Shown: in pieces, positions 57,922 to 64,000 of the stretch
Position numbering within the stretch: position 1 is the stretch's first letter
Layout of the letters: the number at the start of each line of letters is the position of its first letter
Origin: Volutella citrinella
Lineage: Eukaryota > Ascomycota > Sordariomycetes > Hypocreales > Nectriaceae
DNA: 64,000 bases
NCBI GenBank assembly: GCA_034401135.1
Contig: JAWZSP010000003.1
Coordinates: forward strand, 682,001 to 746,000
Reading direction: 5' to 3'
Translations under genes and position numbers: made by a program
Notes under the pieces: generated by a model
Told to the model about the DNA's origin: nothing
What the model saw: only the letters and a program-made list of their open reading frames with translations
Database searches by the model: none

Positions 57922-58595
57922 CAGGCAGATGGACAGACGAGAAGCTACCCCAGGTTGGCAGGCCCCCCGGACGGGAGACACTAGCTGCCCCTGGTGCAGA
58001 GGATCCCTTGGCACGGAGCGACATGATTCGGCGGAGGCGCATAAAGTCTTGTTTTCGGGACGGACCACACTTCCCAGTTTGGAGGCACACCGCCGGACAA
58101 GATCGACGCCCCCCCAATGACCGAGCCCAGGACGGGCAACCTAATAGCTCGTACCGCCGACTACGATATGTCCACTGAGGCGCGGGGTCCAACAGCGATC
58201 CGGAAATACCGGTACGTAACTTAACTCGGGGCGTGTGTGTGGCAACATGTGAAGAGACCGAGAGAGTGAGAAAGGCAAAGGGTTGGTGGAAACAAGGAAA
58301 TGGAGCAGGCTGCCGACGACCCGGCACTTCCATCTCATCTCGGGCCATGTCCAAAGAGAGGCCAAGCCGCATCGTCGCGAGATGAGATGCGCTGCACTGG
58401 GACCTGCGGCCCAGATCGATTACAGAAGGCGCTGGCTTGATGAGGACCCATCATCCCATGGTCATGAGGCAGAGGCGAGAAGCTCGAGCGTCTTGTTGTC
58501 CAATTTCCCCCGGATCTGCTCTGGGGGGCTCCGTTCGGCGGCAGTGGTTCGATGGGGACTTTTGTGTCTGGCCACTCTGGGGTTTGACTGAATAC

Positions 58596-58611
58596 CTCTC
58601 TCTCTCTCTCC
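58596..58611. repeat. (CT)8 microsatellite
   Basis: Eight CT dinucleotides in a row followed by a C run, in the gene-free region. Confidence 0.75.
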
Positions 58612-61600
58612 CCGGGGCCAATGAGGCATCACGCGAACATAAGCAGATCGGACGGGTTCTGTTCTGGGAGTTTATTGCTCCGCAAGTCAGCGAGGCAGGG
58701 GCAATAGTTCGCGGTAGGGATGATGCCAAGGACGATAGCCGTCTGACTGAGAAGCAAGTCGCCGACTTGGCCTGTGCCGGACTGTCGTGGCGAATTGAAT
58801 GGCCAAAAAGCATGCATTAGACTCTGGCTTGTCTGGCAGACATACGCCACAGCTGTAACTGACAGCTCCCCCAGCCTGCTTGTTTTTTTTTTGTCGCTCT
58901 TCTCGCTCTTCACCCGAGTCTCTGGGTCACATGCAAAATCATTCGGCCCAGCAGCCCTGTCGATCCCTCCAGTCGGACCCGAGGCCGATTGATGGCGTTC
59001 GGGTTAGACTAGTTTAGTGCCGTCGTCTGGGGGCGCGGGAGACGGCCGGGAAGAGGAATAGCTGCTGAGACCGCATGAAGAAAGGACGATGGGTCTGGAA
59101 ATGAGGAGCGACCAGGAGAAAAGAAAAAGTTGGCATTCAAGCGATGATGCAGGAACAGTGCGTAGCGTGGTGATGGCGGAGATTGGCTTTGGCGAGGAGG
59201 GAGGGCCGATGGACGATTGTCCCATCCATCCCGTGGCCTACTACAACATAGTACTACGTACATTGTATGTGCCTACAGGCTAAAGAGTCTGTCCTGTCTC
59301 TATTTCCGACTGCCGCTGGCTCGCCAATGCCCAACGCGCCATTACTACATAGTACTACTGTACGACAACAGGGCTCATCAACCAACCACTCACTTACTCC
59401 CCCTCATGCATCCGGGGAAGCCGCTTTGGCCCGTTCATGGCCCCAATTTCCCCGCAAACGGGTCCTGTGCCGCAGGCGAGCACCGGGGGAGGGGCATCTA
59501 CATCCCTCCAATAACAGGGGGACGGGGCCGTTTGGGCTAGGGCCACTCCCGAGTCGAGGATGGACGACGCACATTCGGCCCAATGCACTGTTGGAGAGTG
59601 GCGCCAGAGACCAGGGGTGGGAGAGAAGCTCTTGGTTATTCCTGGCTGTTCATCGCCGCTTGTGGGCGCCACGCCGAGGCTTTTGGTGCCAAGAGGATGC
59701 GCACATGAAAGATGTCCGGGGGTGGGGATGCCTCTGGGGGATGGGTGGGGCCCTGCAAAGAAGCTCTAGAAAGTGAGCTTTTGCCGCTGAATGTCCAGGT
59801 TGGACGTAATTAATTACTGGCTTTTGCCTTGGCAGGGGAGGCCAGAGCCGGCGGTGGCGTGATGGGCATGTAGCGGTTGGCGTATAGACCAACTGCTGGC
59901 CAGTCCATATTGAAGATGTGAGAGATGGAAAGAGGAAGAGAAGGCTGAATAGGCTATAGGCTCTGCGGCCGGAACAGAGTTGTGCAGTCAGTCTTAAAAA
60001 ACGATGGGACGATGCATCATGATGCATCATGCACAGTCCTACAGGTATATTCTCCATACACATCATCTACACATCTACATCTGCACACAAGCGAGAGCCG
60101 CACCACAATGGACTTGCATGCTTCTGGAAGTTGTGCAAAACAGTGTCGAGGAATCAATGCACCCTGGGTGCCTGGATTACCTTTGCATAAGGGTGACGGG
60201 CGACGTGCTTCCGTTGGCTCTGTCCGCCGTGCCGCAGCCCGTTTCCCCGTAGCATCGGCTCGCTAGAACAGAGGGGGGTGGATTGCCGCGGCGTTGTGCA
60301 GAATCCATAAACACATTATGCATGGGTGGGTGGTATCGGTGGGCGCGGGCGTGTCTCGACGTTGATGCCATACGCGACTTATTGCACACCCTCTCTCGGT
60401 CGAGCGATACAGCCTGATTTCCATAATATCCCCCGTCGCCTATAATGCGTTCTTTCAGGGTTTGCGGACGGTAAATGATCCCGCAGGAACTGTCCAATTT
60501 ACCAAAGAGTAGTTGAAGTGGTTGTGCAGTTGGCCTTGTTCTGGGGTCGGGCTTCACCTTCACATGCAACTGCCAACAACCATGTAGGACTCCAAATACA
60601 GGAGTGCACAGTTATCCAATCTCGCAGCCCTTCCCCCCAGTCGTCGCTCAGCCAAGCGCCATGTACAGCGATCAGATCAGCTGCATGTAACCCCCTTGAC
60701 GGGAGCCTGATGGGCGCACCTCGCGGCAGCGCCAGCCAAACCCGTCAAGGGGCCCCCTTTCGCAAACGATCTGCCGTGCCCCCCTTTTCCCTCTTTGCCC
60801 TTTGCGTGTGAGAGAAAAACTTGGTTGTGCCCAGTTCCAAGAATAGACTCTCCTTCGCCCGAGGGCTCGGCGATCGACAGCGCTGTGCGTCGAAACGGGG
60901 GCGGCCGAGATGAAGGGCGTTGGTTGCCTTGCTGGCTTGGGCCTGAGCACCCACACAGCCAGCACGCAGGAACTATGGTAGCCTCGGTAGCACTGCGTGA
61001 AGATTGAGCCCTCGTGGCAACACATGCTGGAGTGACGGAGATGCGGCGTGGGCGTCGGTCTGAAGGATGTCGATCCGGAGAAGTTGATCCTTCAGGAGAG
61101 GCTGACAGGATGCCCTTGGTTTCGAAATCTCTTTCTTGTGATGGCTGCAACGTTGCGCTGTAATTAATCTGATGAACGGGGCTGAAACGCAGTAACGCGG
61201 TTTCTTAGAGCAACTTGTGAAGCCGAGCTGGCAGGTGATTGCGCGGCCCCATGAGTGAGAGAGGACAGGTCCTGCTTCCGTTGGCGATTTTTCATTGTCC
61301 AGACTTGAGGCTCTACTGAACATGGCCAAAAAAGGGGGCTCGCAAGAAAGCCCATGGGGGTGACGCGCAAGACGGCCATATGGAAAGTCGAATCCAGCTC
61401 CTACTCCTCCGGCTCACCGATACATTGGATACCCGCACCTTTGTTGCGTGCTCTAGAAGAGAACTCGACACAGGGAAGGTACTCGCAAGGTAACCGGTAC
61501 TGAGAAGAGAATGGGTTTTGACCACCCTCAAAGCCTGGGTTCTTACATAACAACTCGCCCCGGCCAGCTTTGAAGGTAGTCGAGGACAGCAAACATGCTA

Positions 61601-62487
61601 CGGTGCTTTGAGTCAAAAGCTGACTAGTCTTATGCTGCTAGGACTCGCGATTCATCCGATAATTCACATACGTTTTACGACTCATCGAAGCTCGCGACAG
61701 TTATCTCATCTGTGCTTCATGGTGATATTTGACCACAGACACCATGGACATTCCGACCGACCACACGCTTGGATGAACAAGGAATTCTCAAAACCATGAC
61801 TGAAAAAGCTGTGGACGCTACAGACTATTCCCAATATATGCGACGCGTGGCTTTGTAGTTGCGAAGAGTCAAGGCACTCCAAATCCCGTGCGCCAACCCC
61901 ACGACGTCAACCCGCCAACCACTACTCACCAACATTACCATGTATTTCCTCCTTATCCTCCAGTCCGGAGAAGCAAAAAAGAAGTCAGTCGATCAAAAAA
62001 CATACAACAGCGAGGATTCCCCAGTCGTCACCGACCTGAGTACTAATTCGCCGCTTCTGGGCTTGACTAAGGGAGAGCGGACGGGATCCCGTATTTTACC
62101 AGAGCTGTGGTCGTATGTGATGGATTGAGGGTGTGAATGTGTCTATATCGCGGTAGTTGTTGCCCGGGGTGTTGTTGGAGGGGGTGTTGCTGGACTACCT
62201 TCACAGTCCGTTGATGGCGAGAAACCATGTCTGGTAAAACAGACTCTCCAAGCACACCAGCCAGGGCTTACAAATCACTAAACAGCTATTGTGTCGGCTT
62301 GGTAGAGTCTTGCGTCACTAACAATCACATTGGACAATGATCTAGGGCGGTGGGAGCAGAGTATCGCAAGCGGCGCCAGCCGGCAAAAGTCTTGAGTCAT
62401 TCCAATAATATAACTAGGTGAAGTAACAAATCATTATACACGTCTGCACCAATCCTCCCTCGGATGGCCCAGTTCTCATTCAGTCAT

Positions 62488-64000
62488 TTACTTGTTGCAG
62501 GGCCAGTTGGGGTTGTCAGCCAGCATCTCACGGTCAGGGCCGGCGTAGTTCCACTGGTACTTGTGGGCGTTGTCCTGGACCTCCTCGAAGGAGCAGACGG
62601 GGATGTCGACCAGGCCAGGCACGTTCTCGAAGCCAATGTCGCCACCGTTGATGACAGCGTTCATGTCCTCGGGCTTGCTCAGGTCGCCGGGCGCCCAGCC
62701 GTTCTTCTCGCCGTTCTTCTTCCACGTGTTGACGGCGTTGCGCACAACCATGTCCATGGTGATGCCGTACTTGGCCTTCCACAGCTCGTCCGAGCCCAGC
62801 ACGCGCTCAAAGTAGGGGCCGACCTCCTGGCAGATGTCGTCCGAGTGGCAGAAGCGGTCGGTGCGCACCGACATGATGACGTACTGCTCGCCGCCGTCGG
62901 GTCGCTCGCAGATGCGCGAATTGTCAAAGTTGTTCTTGAACTGGTAGGGGTACACGTCGTAGAATCCGTACTTGGCGGCGCCCTTCATCAGCGGTTTGAA
63001 GCTCTCGTAGGACAGGTCCCACTTGTCGCATCGCTCGCCGCCCTCCTTGGTCTTGAGGTCCTTCATAGTGATGATGACGGGCATGGCCAGCTCCGGGCCG
63101 GCGCGCCACATGGGGCCCAGGCTGGCACCGTACACCCAGGCCTCCATCTCCTTGGCAAAGTCGACCGCCGTCTTGTTGGCCTCGGGGGTAACGGCCTTGC
63201 CCTCGACGATGAGCCTGTGGATCTTGGCGGGGTCGTTGAAGATGCCCTCGTTCATCTTCTGCAGGCCGTCACGGAGCTTGCCGGTGAGAGCGCCGAAGGC
63301 AGCGTTGACGTTGGAGTTGAGCTGGTCGAGCGACTCGACACCGCTGGTCAAGCCGTCCTTGTACTGTTGGTTCATCATCAGCGGCGTGCTCGTGCTGGAG
63401 CAACTAGGGAACTCACAAAGGTGATGCTGCCCGAGACAATGGCGTTGACATCGTCCTTGATGACGGACAGGGTGTTGGCAGGATTGCCGGAGGCGAAGTA
63501 GGTGGCCTGCTTGAACCCTGTGCGACGCTCTTGTCAGCTGCTGCAAGCCAAGTCTTCAAACTGCCCACCTACACCAGTTGAAAGCAAAGGAGCTAACAAA
63601 GGCGAAGCCGAGAAGAACACCATCGACGATGAACTTCTGCTTCTTGGCGTCCTTGATCTGCTGAAGGAGCGCGTTCTTGACGGGGGAGAAGGTCTGGAAA
63701 CAGGTCAGCGGCTGGTGCTGTCATGAGTCTCCGTTCTGATGCTGACCTTGGTGAACTCGCCAGAGTTGGCCAGGACGTGGGCCAGGGCGTTGTTGACACC
63801 TTCGGCCACCTTGAAAAGGGACTTGTGCAGGTACATGATCTCGTTCATGATCACTATAAGGTCGTTAGCTGAATTCGGGTGATTTTGGGACAATTTCTGT
63901 CTTACGGTAGGGACCAGGGGCCACAATGGGGGCGTTGGGGCCCGCTTGACCGCAGTTGAATCCAATCTAGGCTCCTGTGTCAATACTGCAAATTCTTCTA
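62488..64000 (-). CDS. Unrecognised protein, 5' part outside the window (partial)
   Basis: The gene runs off the right edge. Exons visible right to left: 63966-63906, 63853-63747, 63693-63573, 63517-63417 and 63363-62488. All phases agree, starting mid-frame with IGFNCGQAGPNAPIVAPGPY. Helical segments follow (MNEIMYLHKSLFKVAEGVNN, SPVKNALLQQIKDAKKQKF), then a hydrophobic stretch GVLLGFAFVSSFAFNW and a Trp/Cys-bearing globular end: MEAWVYGASLGPMW, ICERPDGGEQYVIMSVRTD, DIPVCSFEEVQDNAHKYQWN, ending NPNWPCNK. I do not recognise the domain. Paired cysteines and Asn-rich surface suggest a secreted or luminal protein, perhaps the C-terminal part of a larger multidomain protein such as a chitinase-type protein (guess). 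The catalytic or N-terminal part cannot be judged from this window. Confidence 0.7.

Larger units (their letters stand above)
57399..62487. other. Long region without recognised genes
   Basis: About 5.1 kb of GC-rich sequence between the CFEM-like gene start and the next gene. It begins with the CFEM promoter (TATA-like CATAAAG on the minus strand near 57558-57564). Frames of up to about 170 codons occur but look like composition shadows on opposite strands. It holds two simple repeats annotated separately and a 12-nt duplication (ACATAGTACTAC) at about 59246 and 59347. Confidence 0.4.

Noticed and set aside
62464..63501. 345-codon plus-strand open frame
   Set aside because: Antisense to the exons of the partial minus-strand gene, whose phases and splice sites agree. 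Begins with a non-ATG codon or arbitrary Met.

Overview
This window is nuclear DNA of a filamentous ascomycete. Most genes are broken by several short introns (about 45-190 nt) with GT...AG ends and CTAAC/CTGAC-type branch sites. Genes lie singly on both strands, the DNA is GC-rich, and the gene set (CFEM protein, HET domain, RTA1 protein, vacuolar M28 protease, Dcp1, branchpoint-bridging protein) is typical of Pezizomycotina. Sordariomycetes, perhaps Hypocreales, is my inference from overall protein character. Exon limits were read by eye from splice signals and frame continuity. For almost every multi-exon gene the exon lengths sum to a multiple of three.

Left part (1-11.4 kb): an Rvs161/Hob3 BAR protein, convergent with the decapping factor Dcp1. 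Dcp1 is divergent from an OCRL/INPP5B-like inositol-polyphosphate 5-phosphatase. Next come a weakly supported small gene and a large multi-exon protein that I do not recognise. From 11.4 to 29.9 kb genes are sparse: a TauD/TfdA dioxygenase, a Ser/Thr-rich GPI-type surface protein, a sterol-glucosyltransferase-like enzyme of eight exons, and an RTA1-family membrane protein with a coding minisatellite. Long stretches without genes separate them, and one holds a 10-bp-periodic tandem repeat.

Middle (28.6-47.4 kb): a Zn2Cys6 regulator preceded by about 1.26 kb almost free of ATG, a class 3 lipase, an NmrA-like reductase, a stand-alone HET-domain protein, a DHA2-type MFS transporter, a CAX-like membrane protein that has lost both cation-binding signatures, and a Dal5-type MFS transporter. 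The last four could be an accessory pocket, but nothing shows that they share a pathway.

Right part (47.6-64 kb): the splicing factor BBP/SF1, the vacuolar protease Pff1, a lipid-droplet-type hydrolase, and a CFEM-like GPI protein with six cysteines instead of eight. About 5 kb without recognisable genes follows. The window ends inside a gene of unknown function that runs off the right edge. No rRNA, tRNA, CRISPR array or intact transposon was found. I see no clear evidence of a wholly new system. The most unusual items are the motif-less CAX-like protein, the unrecognised gene at 8-11.4 kb and the ATG-depleted leader.
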